25,923 nt of DNA from positions 1-25,923 of the IMG/VR virus record IMGVR_UViG_3300023180_000355; one strand, given 5' to 3'. Positions within the stretch are counted from its first letter, which is position 1; each line of letters opens with the position of its first letter. Source of the stretch: a virus. Below, one piece after another: positions 11,933 to 18,423 of the stretch. The notes below the pieces were generated by a model, which searched no databases, was not told where the DNA came from, and was given only the letters and a program-made list of their open reading frames with translations. The position numbers were made by a program, and so were the translations under genes.

Positions 11933-12361
11933 TTACACTCCTGTGAATTCGTAAGGTTTGTCCCACTTACCTACATTGATGTCCAAGTAATACGCAGTAT
12001 CGAAATAATCAATCATCGCATCACTGTTGTCATACCACTTAGGGCCATCTTTAGAGAAAGCACCTTTCATAGCGGCAACCAACTCCTCAAAGAATTGAGA
12101 AGCTTCACCGTACTGATCTGGGTGGTAGGGATTTGCTTGGAAGTAACCTTCGTTGGCGTAGTAGGGCATGTTCCTGCGTTCTGATATCTCTTTGTTTTTT
12201 GCATTGGCGATACCAATTAGATCAAGAACACCACTCTTAATGTTTACTACCAAAGAGGAATGATTGTGAACACCAATCGTTCCCTTGAATCCGTACTTCT
12301 TAAGAACGGATTTGATCGCAGGAGCGAGTGATTTTTTCATTTCTTGGGAAACATATGCCAT
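11933..12361 (-). CDS. LPD29-like phage protein
   Basis: 142 residues beginning MAYVSQEMKKSLAPAIKSVL, then YGFKGTIGVHNHSSLVVNIK, a central Asn/Tyr-rich part with NPYHPDQYG, a helix FFEELVAAMKGAF, and an end with DTAYYLDINVGKWDKPYEF. This order resembles LPD29 proteins (large polyvalent protein-associated domain 29), which occur as stand-alone proteins in phages; the match is by eye. Function unknown. GAGGAT precedes the ATG and a consensus-like promoter is at 12403-12431; it heads the coupled run down to 10108. Confidence 0.7.
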   Translation of the reverse strand: MAYVSQEMKKSLAPAIKSVLKKYGFKGTIGVHNHSSLVVNIKSGVLDLIGIANAKNKEISERRNMPYYANEGYFQANPYHPDQYGEASQFFEELVAAMKGAFSKDGPKWYDNSDAMIDYFDTAYYLDINVGKWDKPYEFTGV

Positions 12362-12402
12362 AATTTAGATCCTCATCACTGTTTTCATCAACTTACATAT
12401 AT

Positions 12403-12431
12403 AATATAATACTTTTTAGGGCGAATGTCAA
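12403..12431 (-). promoter_or_regulatory. Sigma70-like promoter inside an inverted repeat
   Basis: TTGACA (12431-12426), 17-base spacer, TATATT (12408-12403). An 8-bp inverted repeat TTTAGGGC/GCCCTAAA (12439-12432 and 12422-12415) brackets the -35 box, with one arm in the spacer. The first arm also contains the end of the upstream gene (stop TGA at 12430-12428). Confidence 0.75.
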
Positions 12432-12766
12432 GCCCTAAAGAAGAATTTTTTACATATTTCGTCAATTTTTTCCTTGCCCAATTCCCATTCGTAGAGATAA
12501 TTCTCTAATTTTCTATAACAATATGCATCCGATTGAATATCAAACGGTTCTGCATCCTTTTTTTCGACTTGGTACATGGTTCTGAGGGCGGGAATCCAAC
12601 TACAATCGTAAATCATCATAGCCTGTTTTAGTGCAGATTTGAAGGCACTAAGTTTTTCTTTATAATATTCTTCATAATACGCTTCGATGTCGGGTTCTGG
12701 ATAATCTGGCTCTTCCCAAAGTCCATCTTCCATCAAACCAACAACATAATTACCCATCTTCGACAT
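12428..12766 (-). CDS. Acidic aromatic hypothetical protein
   Basis: 112 residues from the ATG at 12766 (MSKMGNYVVGLMEDGLWEEP), with AGAGGTG upstream; a GTG three codons earlier overlaps that site. Rich in Tyr, Glu and Trp (EAYYEEYYKEK, CSWIPALRTM, YLYEWELG). Predicted helical. It has its own promoter. Function unknown. Confidence 0.7.
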   Translation of the reverse strand: MSKMGNYVVGLMEDGLWEEPDYPEPDIEAYYEEYYKEKLSAFKSALKQAMMIYDCSWIPALRTMYQVEKKDAEPFDIQSDAYCYRKLENYLYEWELGKEKIDEICKKFFFRA

Positions 12767-12798
12767 GTCTTTCACCTCTTTTGTTCACTATATTTTAC

Positions 12799-12827
12799 AT
12801 AATACAGTAATATTATGATAAAGTCAA
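12799..12827 (-). promoter_or_regulatory. Sigma70-like promoter
   Basis: TTGACT (12827-12822), 17-base spacer, TATTAT (12804-12799), 33 bases before the ATG at 12766. Confidence 0.7.
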
Positions 12828-12843
12828 GAATATTTTACATTTT

Positions 12844-13053
12844 TTAGTAGTCTGTTAGGTATTTTGACCAGTATTCACTCCAAAGGTCTGCGATAAATTC
12901 ATCAATTTCTTCTTGACTCCAGTGCTCAACGAGTTCTTTTGATTTCAAACACTCATTTTTTGCCTGTTCCAAACTTTCAGACTCCTGTACGGCCTGAATT
13001 ACAATCTCTTCAAACACTTCTTCCTGCTGGCATTGCTGTTCAGCCAAATGCAT
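12844..13053 (-). CDS. Acidic helical small protein
   Basis: 69 residues, very acidic (QEEVFEEIVIQAVQESESLE) with a Trp-rich end (IADLWSEYWSKYLTDY). AGGAG before the ATG, four bases after the stop of the metalloprotease gene. Function unknown; the charge pattern would fit an inhibitor or DNA mimic, but nothing more supports that. Confidence 0.7.
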   Translation of the reverse strand: MHLAEQQCQQEEVFEEIVIQAVQESESLEQAKNECLKSKELVEHWSQEEIDEFIADLWSEYWSKYLTDY

Positions 13054-13057
13054 TCGG

Positions 13058-13510
13058 TTAAACTCCTAAGAATTTCCATCCGTGAGTAGTGATAAATGAT
13101 TCAGATAAGTCTTTTTCTAATGAAAACGCTTCAATTTCCCATGGACGTTCTTCATATTTAGTTTCTGAGGGGATTTGGCCACCCTTCCACAACTGATGCT
13201 TGACTGAATGTTGTACTAATTCTTTACGAACATACTGTTTTACATGAACCATCTCATGTAAAATTGTTTCAACAAAGTCTTTTGCAGATAATTTGGAATC
13301 AACACGGACAATATACCAACGATCATCATCGTCAATACAATCGCCCCAGATACCTTCTTTACCATTTAAGTCTGGAATGAGTTCAACTTCGACAACAACA
13401 TTTCTGTGTCGAGGAAATAAAATACTTTTAGCAAAAGTTACCACTAACTCTGCCAGTTTTCTTTTATTTTTAGTGGAACCTTTGACATAGAGTTCTTCAA
13501 AATCTACCAT
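13058..13510 (-). CDS. SprT-like zinc metalloprotease
   Basis: 150 residues. HEMVHVKQY at 85-93 gives the HExxH zinc motif with catalytic Glu86 and ligands His85 and His89. The downstream YEERPWEIEA (119-128) contains the likely third ligand region. A preceding strand ending DRWYIVRVD forms the edge of the active site. SprT-like and related zincin peptidases cleave proteins; the phage target is unknown. AGAGG precedes the ATG. It is a distant paralogue of the protein at 17602-17988. Its promoter (13540-13568) has a palindrome around the -10 box. Confidence 0.8.
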   Translation of the reverse strand: MVDFEELYVKGSTKNKRKLAELVVTFAKSILFPRHRNVVVEVELIPDLNGKEGIWGDCIDDDDRWYIVRVDSKLSAKDFVETILHEMVHVKQYVRKELVQHSVKHQLWKGGQIPSETKYEERPWEIEAFSLEKDLSESFITTHGWKFLGV

Positions 13511-13539
13511 AACAACCTCTAACTGTTCCCTATACTATT

Positions 13540-13568
13540 AATATAGGGACTCCACATACAAATGTCAA
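13540..13568 (-). promoter_or_regulatory. Promoter with palindrome over the -10 box
   Basis: TTGACA (13568-13563), 17-base spacer, TATATT (13545-13540). A 7-bp inverted repeat CCCTATA/TATAGGG (13528-13548) covers the -10 region and could be an operator for the metalloprotease gene. Confidence 0.75.
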
Positions 13569-13576
13569 GCTCTATT

Positions 13577-13792
13577 TTAAGATTTTTTGTATTTTTTATC
13601 GGGGGTATTTGTTAATTCTTTAACTATTTTATGAAACTCGACTGAATCTTCTGGAATTACTTTTTCCATTGAGTTTAATAAGACAGTTGCTCCCATACAA
13701 AAACCTTCAAAGTGTGCCTTTTTCCAAGTTCTTGTAAGTGCGACTACAAAGAATATCCCGATGGTGATAATCATCCACCATTCTAGATACAT
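13577..13792 (-). CDS. Single-pass membrane protein
   Basis: 71 residues: N-terminal hydrophobic segment (about residues 5-20, WWMIITIGIFFVVAL), then a basic TRTWKKAHFEG and a polar tail ending KKYKKS, likely cytoplasmic. AAGGAT precedes the ATG. Function unknown. Confidence 0.7.
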   Translation of the reverse strand: MYLEWWMIITIGIFFVVALTRTWKKAHFEGFCMGATVLLNSMEKVIPEDSVEFHKIVKELTNTPDKKYKKS

Positions 13793-13803
13793 TTGATATC
13801 CTT

Positions 13804-14001
13804 TTAACTATATTTACTAAAGTAGCTATTGATATATGAAGGAATACCTTCCAATACGCTATCTTCTTTTGTTTCTTGATATGCTTTAATTCTCAAACCG
13901 ATCTGTGTCATTGCATATTCAAGATGTTCTATACGTTCATTATAATCATTATTTCTATAAGACAGTGGGGGGTCAAACAATTCTAATTGTACTTCATGCA
14001 T
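13804..14001 (-). CDS. Conserved phage protein with LELFDPPLSYRNN motif
   Basis: 65 residues from the ATG at 14001, set by GGAG six bases upstream; the frame is open further up but overlaps the previous gene there. Contains VQLELFDPPLSYRNNDYNER and a helix EHLEYAMTQIGLRIKAYQE, a pattern I recall from small T4-like marine phage proteins. Function unknown. Confidence 0.75.
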   Translation of the reverse strand: MHEVQLELFDPPLSYRNNDYNERIEHLEYAMTQIGLRIKAYQETKEDSVLEGIPSYINSYFSKYS

Positions 14002-14030
14002 ATTATTCTCCAATTTATTTTTTTTATTAT

Positions 14031-14234
14031 TTAAGAATATGCCTTCTCTAGAACCCAAGTCATTGCAGATTCCCAACCATCTCTCCATGCCTGTTTTCGA
14101 AAATCATCATCCACCCAAGGGCAATTTTCAAATCCAAGTCCTTCACGACATGCTAGTGCGCCTTGTTGAAATGCTTCTCTATATTTCACAATAGTTCTTT
14201 TATTATGAAATAAACTTTTTTCTAACTTTTCCAT
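14031..14234 (-). CDS. RMF/CrpP-like small protein
   Basis: 67 residues from the ATG at 14234. The core EAFQQGALACREGLGFENCP followed by W, charged residues and RKQAWRDGWESA matches the layout of ribosome modulation factor and the related CrpP family: helix A-x-x-x-G, a short G-x-x-x-x-x-CP-W loop, and R-x-x-W-x-x-GW-x-x-A. RMF dimerises and silences ribosomes in stationary phase, so the phage protein could act on host ribosomes; this is inference from a short motif. The start overlaps the upstream gene by 13 bases, with no clear ribosome site, so translation is probably coupled. Confidence 0.6.
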   Translation of the reverse strand: MEKLEKSLFHNKRTIVKYREAFQQGALACREGLGFENCPWVDDDFRKQAWRDGWESAMTWVLEKAYS

Positions 14235-14413
14235 GATGAAAGTTTCGATAAATTTACAACGACTCCAGTATTCCACTTTTTAGCTTCAACAAGAGCATCT
14301 TCTTTAGTGTTAAATGTTAGAAAGGGAGAGTCTGACTTCCAACCATTCCCTTCTCTAACATAGTCATATTCGCCCTCATCGATTTCGATTTGGACTCCAT
14401 ATACTATATCCAT
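14222..14413 (-). CDS. Hypothetical 63-residue protein
   Basis: Starts MDIVYGVQIEIDEGEYDYVR, continues with NTKEDALVEAKKWNTGVVV: a strand-strand-helix-strand arrangement like small phage display-type domains. AAGGAAC before the ATG. Coupled to the RMF-like gene. Function unknown. Confidence 0.7.
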   Translation of the reverse strand: MDIVYGVQIEIDEGEYDYVREGNGWKSDSPFLTFNTKEDALVEAKKWNTGVVVNLSKLSSWKS

Positions 14414-14433
14414 ATTTAGTTCCTTTCAAAAAA

Positions 14434-14637
14434 CTAATCTCCGATATGATTCCACTTTAAGATTTCAATTTGGTTTTCATTGTCCCTACGAAAACGCAAG
14501 TATCCGTTATCAATGAGCTGATCTAAAGTGTTTTCGATTGCTGCAACATCACTTTCTTCTTTGTTTCCACGGCCCCATATAAAACCAAACACAGTGAAAA
14601 TGACTGCAGTAATTAACATCCAAATTTCTATTGGCAT
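14434..14637 (-). CDS. Small membrane-anchored protein
   Basis: 67 residues with an N-terminal membrane segment (IWMLITAVIFTVFGFIWG, about 5-22) and a soluble tail VAAIENTLDQLIDNGYLRFR, a winged-helix-like fragment. AAGGAG before the ATG. Function unknown. Confidence 0.7.
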   Translation of the reverse strand: MPIEIWMLITAVIFTVFGFIWGRGNKEESDVAAIENTLDQLIDNGYLRFRRDNENQIEILKWNHIGD

Positions 14638-14666
14638 TGTTGTCTCCTTTAAGATTTCGATATAAT

Positions 14667-14831
14667 CTAGTATTCTTCATCCGCAAGAGCATTAAGTTTG
14701 GGAAGTGCCCAGAACATAAGAGTCAATCCAAGCAGTGAACCAAGAATTGCTTCCGTAAAGGTAGCAGTATCCTGTTCAAGTCCACCAACAGAACCAAAAA
14801 CCAACAACATTCCAATCATAAAACGAATCAT
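14667..14831 (-). CDS. 54-residue two-segment membrane protein
   Basis: 54 residues with two hydrophobic stretches, MIRFMIGMLLVFGSVGGL and AILGSLLGLTLMFWALP, joined by a short acidic turn (EQDTATFTE). AAAGGAT before the ATG and a strong promoter at 14862-14890 support it. Function unknown. Confidence 0.7.
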   Translation of the reverse strand: MIRFMIGMLLVFGSVGGLEQDTATFTEAILGSLLGLTLMFWALPKLNALADEEY

Positions 14832-14861
14832 AATCTAATCCTTTCGTTATTTCACTATAAC

Positions 14862-14890
14862 ATTATGACAGAAAGAACGAAACTTGTCAA
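14862..14890 (-). promoter_or_regulatory. Sigma70-like promoter
   Basis: TTGACA (14890-14885), 17-base spacer, CATAAT (14867-14862). Upstream context AAGTGCTTGACA is shared with promoters at 17560 and 20267. Confidence 0.75.
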
Positions 14891-14898
14891 GCACTTTT

Positions 14899-15150
14899 TT
14901 AACCCCAATCCTTGAAGTCACCACGTTCTTCGTTATCATTATAACCTTTGGTGTACTCTACAATCTCTTGAGCAGTCATATCCTGCATTTCAACACGGTC
15001 AGAATTGTATGACGCACCTTTATAATAGTGAGGGTTGTAATCTCGTCTATAATAACTATCCGCACTCCCTCTATCATAAGGGCCTCCATGACGTTCATCA
15101 TACTTACATTCACTCTGTTGTTCTTGAGCTAGTTTATTCCACCATCCCAT
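14899..15150 (-). CDS. Tyr/Asp-rich conserved phage protein
   Basis: 83 residues from the ATG at 15150 (MGWWNKLAQEQQSECKYDER), set by AAAGGAAA upstream. A hydrophilic Tyr/Arg/Asp-rich middle leads to DRVEMQDMTAQEIVEYTKGY and an end NDNEERGDFKDWG, a pattern I recall from T4-like marine phages. A T4-type late promoter octamer lies 80 bases upstream. Function unknown. Confidence 0.75.
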   Translation of the reverse strand: MGWWNKLAQEQQSECKYDERHGGPYDRGSADSYYRRDYNPHYYKGASYNSDRVEMQDMTAQEIVEYTKGYNDNEERGDFKDWG

Positions 15151-15217
15151 TTCACATTTCCTTTCATAATATATTAAAGATTTTGACCAGACCGATTTGA
15201 CCGATTTGACCAAATTT

Positions 15218-15245
15218 TTGACTCGTTTCTATTTATACATATACT
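15218..15245 (+). promoter_or_regulatory. Plus-strand promoter for the divergent gene
   Basis: TTGACT (15218-15223), 16-base spacer, TATACT (15240-15245), followed 32 bases later by the ATG of the only plus-strand gene. It overlaps the minus-strand late-promoter octamer. Confidence 0.6.
15230..15237 (-). promoter_or_regulatory. T4-type late promoter octamer TATAAATA
   Basis: Minus-strand TATAAATA in the divergent intergenic region, with no -35 box at the right distance; this is the form recognised by gp55-type phage sigma factors. It would serve the gene at 14899-15150. Confidence 0.5.
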
Positions 15246-15277
15246 ATATCAGAAAGTCTTACAGGAGTCAATAGAAA

Positions 15278-15481
15278 ATGTCGGAAGGAAACCCCAATAG
15301 AACCATGGAAAGAATGCGAGTCTTAGAAGAATCTCTCAATATTGCACACGATAAAATCAATTCATTAGAAATGGCACTCTATCTTGCAAAGAAACAAGAG
15401 AAAGAACTCAAAGAAAAACTTTCTACTTATGCACTACAACTTGAAAAGAAGAAATCTTGGAATCCCTATCGAACAGACTGA
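15278..15481 (+). CDS. Coiled-coil protein, only plus-strand gene
   Basis: 67 residues: MSEGNPNRTMERMRVLEESL then a continuous heptad-like helix (IAHDKINSLEMALYLAKKQE) and a basic end. AGGAG lies ten bases before the ATG and a plus-strand promoter at 15218-15245. It converges on the hydrolase gene with three bases between the stops. The coiled coil suggests dimerisation. Its orientation sets it apart from every other gene in the window. Function unknown. Confidence 0.7.
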   Translation: MSEGNPNRTMERMRVLEESLNIAHDKINSLEMALYLAKKQEKELKEKLSTYALQLEKKKSWNPYRTD

Positions 15482-15484
15482 GAA

Positions 15485-16081
15485 CTACTTTCGAATTCCC
15501 TTTAAACAGTCTGAAATCAAACTGACAGTTCTTTTAGACTGAACAATCTCATAGTGATTACGATCAATTGCATAATAGTCAACATCCTCTCGACTCATCA
15601 TTGATTCCATTGTGACTACGCCATCATTCTTTCCTGCTATTAAAGGAATATCTCCAGTTGTTGTAATCACCTGTTTCCATGGAATTGCAATTCTAATCTT
15701 TCGTGACTCTGTGATAAATCGACTGGTAGGAACGATATCTGCAAACAATTGATATTGTGGTGCGACCCATCTTCCCCAGTGTGCAACTTCAGAACCGTTA
15801 AATGGTGTTGCAAGCGAAACCGCAAACGAAGAGTTGTATGCAAATTCTTCCTGTAAATAGATTCCGTAGATGCCTCCTAGAGAATGCATAATATAAAATA
15901 ACTTGTCATTAGGACGCATTTGTTCTCTCAACGTTTCCTTTAGAAAGTCTAGGTTCTCTTTCGCAGTTGCATCTTTGGAATTATAGTTAAGGTATATTGG
16001 ATTCTTTGCATTAATGTTCTTTTGAATAAACGCAAAGGTTCTTTCAGTTGCAGTTGCACCGTGAATGTAAACAATTCTCAT
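15485..16081 (-). CDS. Alpha/beta-hydrolase (esterase/lipase-like)
   Basis: 198 residues, a compact alpha/beta-hydrolase. The first strand MRIVYIHGATATERTF carries the oxyanion-hole HG (7-8). The nucleophile elbow is HSLGG with Ser67, the acid is likely Asp153 in GKNDGVV, and the catalytic His is His176 in DRNHYEIV. The triad order and spacing are those of lipases and esterases. The substrate is unknown; membrane lipid or surface ester cleavage is plausible. Its ATG overlaps the upstream membrane-protein stop (ATGA), so the two are coupled. Confidence 0.85.
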   Translation of the reverse strand: MRIVYIHGATATERTFAFIQKNINAKNPIYLNYNSKDATAKENLDFLKETLREQMRPNDKLFYIMHSLGGIYGIYLQEEFAYNSSFAVSLATPFNGSEVAHWGRWVAPQYQLFADIVPTSRFITESRKIRIAIPWKQVITTTGDIPLIAGKNDGVVTMESMMSREDVDYYAIDRNHYEIVQSKRTVSLISDCLKGIRK

Positions 16082-16380
16082 CTCTCAAACAACTCCCAAA
16101 ATTTTCCAAGAAGTATTAAAAGACCTCCAAAGATTAACCAAGTCATAGAGGAGCCGAATCCATCATAGTACCAAATAAATGGCATTGCGCCGATCCAGAC
16201 TGTCTTTGTAAGGTAAGACTTCCAGTTCCATAGAATGTATAGAAAACCATCAAAGGAACGTAAAGACTTCGGACGTTCTGGGCCAAAGTCTAGTTTTGGT
16301 TTCGGTGTATCCTTATTCATCCACCAAACCCACCAACAAATAGGAAGAAAGAACAGTAAAAAGATTCCTATTTCAGACAT
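16078..16380 (-). CDS. Membrane protein coupled to the hydrolase
   Basis: 100 residues with a Trp-rich N-terminal segment (IGIFLLFFLPICWWVWW), a polar middle, and two further hydrophobic stretches (about 62-72 and 78-93). The start directly follows the upstream stop; the end overlaps the hydrolase start. It may anchor or cooperate with the hydrolase at the membrane. No family is recognised. Confidence 0.7.
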   Translation of the reverse strand: MSEIGIFLLFFLPICWWVWWMNKDTPKPKLDFGPERPKSLRSFDGFLYILWNWKSYLTKTVWIGAMPFIWYYDGFGSSMTWLIFGGLLILLGKFWELFER

Positions 16381-16560
16381 TTAGAATTCTCTCTGAATAC
16401 AGATACCCTGCATATCTAAAGGATAATATCCATTCTCTCCACCAGCCGTCACTGCAAGTTGTTCTCGATCTGCGAAACACTCGTACATTGTATTGTATGT
16501 TCCTACGTTTGTTGCGACTACTTCGTTTTCCATTAAGATTATAAACACTAATGTCCACAT
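16381..16560 (-). CDS. Small secreted/anchored protein
   Basis: 59 residues from the ATG at 16560, which overlaps the upstream stop (TAATG). An N-terminal hydrophobic stretch MWTLVFIILMENEVVA acts as signal or anchor. The rest has TMYECFADREQLAVTAG and ends PLDMQGICIQREF, with two cysteines likely to form a disulphide. The protein at 19061-19303 has the same layout. Confidence 0.65.
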   Translation of the reverse strand: MWTLVFIILMENEVVATNVGTYNTMYECFADREQLAVTAGGENGYYPLDMQGICIQREF

Positions 16561-16742
16561 TAATCTTTTACCTTTCTCCAAGCATCTTCAAATCCCTCTA
16601 ACCATATCTCCATGTCTTCTCCTGCATAATCATACCAGACTCTTCTAAAGTATCCATCTGCAGAATCCATGATAGTATTATGAGAGGCGTTGAGATGCCC
16701 CTTGACTAACCAGAATAGGCGATATGCTTCTTTTTTCTCCAT
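16560..16742 (-). CDS. Hypothetical small helical protein
   Basis: 60 residues from the ATG at 16742 (MEKKEAYRLFWLVKGHLNAS), ending YAGEDMEIWLEGFEDAWRKV. No ribosome site is seen, and the frame is open to a GTG at 16790, but that extension is only a T-rich tract. A CTCTAAATA sequence just upstream weakly resembles a late promoter. First gene of the operon ending in the hydrolase. Function unknown. Confidence 0.6.
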   Translation of the reverse strand: MEKKEAYRLFWLVKGHLNASHNTIMDSADGYFRRVWYDYAGEDMEIWLEGFEDAWRKVKD

Positions 16743-16908
16743 AAAGGTATTTAGAGATTTTACCCCCAAAAAAAAATTTTTTAAAAACACCTTTTAGAAA
16801 ACTTGCAGACTTTTTAGAGGCGTGTCGGGTGACTATATCATCTCCGCAAAATTTTGTAGGAGTCCCATAAATTTAAAGTTACACTCTAAGTATTTTTCAG
16901 AGTGACAT

Positions 16909-16947
16909 AAAAAAACCCTTAGAGAATCCTTGCAGACTCCCTAAGGG
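16909..16947 (-). terminator. Intrinsic terminator after gene 17008-17247
   Basis: Stem CCCTTAG/CTAAGGG (16947-16941 with 16922-16916) with a partly paired interior, followed on the minus strand by seven T. A second hairpin CACTCT/AGAGTG lies just beyond (16904-16882). The remaining intergenic bases 16791-16880 and 16948-17007 show no gene. Confidence 0.85.
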
Positions 16948-17007
16948 CAAGTCACCATTATCTAAGGAGATATTTCAGTCAGTTCCTAATACTACTTAGG
17001 TAAAATA

Positions 17008-17247
17008 TCATGCACCAATGGTCAAGTAATAGCCATCAGCACTCACAGTCATATGCTCATCTTCACTACTCATTATTCTCAATTCACTACCTGTAAAATG
17101 AATACAGGCTTCATTCATAATGTCGAAATCCTTTGAGAATATTCTAACATTCTCTATAGGATCTTTCCAATTTTCCATACCAGCTGTCAGTTCATCAAAG
17201 GCTTCTGACAGAATGGATTGTCTTTGCATATCAAAAACAGTATTCAT
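17008..17247 (-). CDS. Acidic hypothetical protein
   Basis: 79 residues, acidic; helical start (MQRQSILSEAFDELTAGMEN) then strands (ACIHFTGSELRIM, MTVSADGYYLTIGA). TAGGAG before the ATG. Last gene before the terminator at 16909-16947. Function unknown. Confidence 0.7.
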   Translation of the reverse strand: MNTVFDMQRQSILSEAFDELTAGMENWKDPIENVRIFSKDFDIMNEACIHFTGSELRIMSSEDEHMTVSADGYYLTIGA

Positions 17248-17258
17248 AGTCTTCTCTC

Positions 17259-17507
17259 CTAACTCATAGCACGAACATGTTTACCTACTTGTCCGTCTAA
17301 GAAGTCTCCCTTACTAGCCCAATTACGAAAGGCTGAACACTCAGTTTCATTTACCATACATGTGGCAGCTAGAGGACAAGTATCACAAGGACATGATCTC
17401 TTATTCAGTGGCCCTAAGAATTCTTCAATCTTCTCTGAGAGAACATCAGAGAAAGTATCAGGAACACCTCTCATAGCTTCTGCATCTATCCAAACTTCAT
17501 GAGTCAT
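17259..17507 (-). CDS. Cys-cluster phage protein
   Basis: 82 residues. The central block CPCDTCPLAATC, then C-x-A-F-R-N-W, gives five closely spaced cysteines (about 39-57) that could hold zinc or an Fe-S cluster. The CPLAxxC...CxAFxxW form recalls small marine-phage proteins. GGAG before the ATG; promoter at 17560-17588. Function unknown. Confidence 0.75.
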   Translation of the reverse strand: MTHEVWIDAEAMRGVPDTFSDVLSEKIEEFLGPLNKRSCPCDTCPLAATCMVNETECSAFRNWASKGDFLDGQVGKHVRAMS

Positions 17508-17559
17508 TCACAATCTCCATAGAATATTTAAATTTATCTGAATCATCATCAGCATAGTT

Positions 17560-17588
17560 AATATAACAGTTTGTCAAGAAGAAGTCAA
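17560..17588 (-). promoter_or_regulatory. Sigma70-like promoter
   Basis: TTGACT (17588-17583), 17-base spacer, TATATT (17565-17560). The spacer itself contains a second TTGACA. It drives the genes at 17259 and 17008 up to the terminator. Confidence 0.7.
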
Positions 17589-17601
17589 GCACTTTTTTAA
17601 A

Positions 17602-17988
17602 TTATTTCCAATTTTTTTTAAATAATTTTTCTTCCTGAGCATAAGCAGATATCTCCCAAGGCTGTGTCTCGTAATTACAGTCATAATAATTACGGCCTTT
17701 GTACATATATCCGTCAACTAATTCTTTCTTGATTATTTGTTTTGCGTGAACCATCTCATGGGCGAGAGTAGTCATCATCTGGTTCATATCTCCAGACTTC
17801 CAGATATCGATATAGACAAGTTTCTCAGTACCCCAGCAGAGTCCAAGACAATCATCTAAATCTTTTCGAAAACGGATTTGAATAAGGCGGGAATAATATC
17901 GATTAATACCTAGATCTTTTTCTAGATCTTTTACATATTGGTATACTTTTGCAGAGTCTTTAATGCGTCCTAGTGAAACAACAGCCAT
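17602..17988 (-). CDS. Second SprT-like zinc metalloprotease
   Basis: 128 residues. HEMVHAKQ near residue 86 is the zinc motif and YETQPWEISAYAQEE near the C terminus matches YEERPWEIEAFSLEK of the protein at 13058-13510, so the two are paralogues. The N terminus differs (MAVVSLGRIKDSAKVYQYVK). A protease acting on a host or phage protein is inferred. The ribosome site is weak. The leader has a promoter-like -35 at 18043-18048. Confidence 0.75.
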   Translation of the reverse strand: MAVVSLGRIKDSAKVYQYVKDLEKDLGINRYYSRLIQIRFRKDLDDCLGLCWGTEKLVYIDIWKSGDMNQMMTTLAHEMVHAKQIIKKELVDGYMYKGRNYYDCNYETQPWEISAYAQEEKLFKKNWK

Positions 17989-18019
17989 ATAGAAAGTTCT
18001 CTAACCAAACAATATGCAT

Positions 18020-18048
18020 ATTTTCGCATTTTCTGAGAATTCTGTCAA
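18020..18048 (-). promoter_or_regulatory. Weak promoter with direct repeats
   Basis: TTGACA (18048-18043) with GAAAAT 17 bases on (18025-18020). GAAAATGC occurs before the -35, again in the spacer, and as GAAAATATGC across the -10. The -10 match is poor. Confidence 0.45.
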
Positions 18049-18162
18049 GCATTTTCGAAGGTTTTTTCATGAATTTTTTCGATGATTCTCTCAGATTTCA
18101 TCGATATTATCTATGATTTGTTTCGAAACCCTTTGCGGCGTTCAGAAATTTGCTCCGCAGAT

Positions 18163-18360
18163 TTAGACCAAGGGGGTAAAAACTTGTAGCCTTCGTATTT
18201 CTATGGTTTCTGCAACAGATTCAATGGTTTTTTGTGGGTCTTTGTGGGAAACCGTGGGATTTTTAGAGTAAATTTCTATAATAATCCTAGTAATCTTGGA
18301 AGGCAATTCATAATCAAACAGTGTGATAACAGTCCTAAAAGGATTCCAAATGCTAAACAT
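18163..18360 (-). CDS. Possible protein overlapping the frame 18276-18404
   Basis: 65 codons from an ATG at 18360. The second half (LPSKITRIIIEIYSKNPTVS, then IESVAETIEIRRLQ) has the look of coding sequence, but the first 25 residues overlap another frame and the start lacks a good ribosome site. It may be the 3' part of one gene that begins at 18404 and shifts -1. Between 17989 and 18162 only the weak promoter is seen. Confidence 0.35.
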   Translation of the reverse strand: MFSIWNPFRTVITLFDYELPSKITRIIIEIYSKNPTVSHKDPQKTIESVAETIEIRRLQVFTPLV

Positions 18361-18404
18361 TCTTCTCTACTGCAGTATTCTAAAAATGTTGACAATTTTT
18401 CCAT
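18276..18404 (-). CDS. Possible 42-residue hydrophobic peptide
   Basis: Frame from the ATG at 18404 (MEKLSTFLEYCSREECLAFG, then a hydrophobic ILLGLLSHCLIM), preceded by GAGGGGG and a late-promoter octamer at 18424-18431. The upstream signals favour this start; the C-terminal part overlaps the frame above and may not be the natural end. Confidence 0.45.
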   Translation of the reverse strand: MEKLSTFLEYCSREECLAFGILLGLLSHCLIMNCLPRLLGLL

Positions 18405-18423
18405 GGTTTCCCCCTCTGAGTTC

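Noticed and set aside
16373-16558. Arg-rich minus-strand frame overlapping 16381-16560
   Set aside because: It is an alternative frame of a gene with a coupled start and signal-like N terminus; its composition is untypical and it has no ribosome site.
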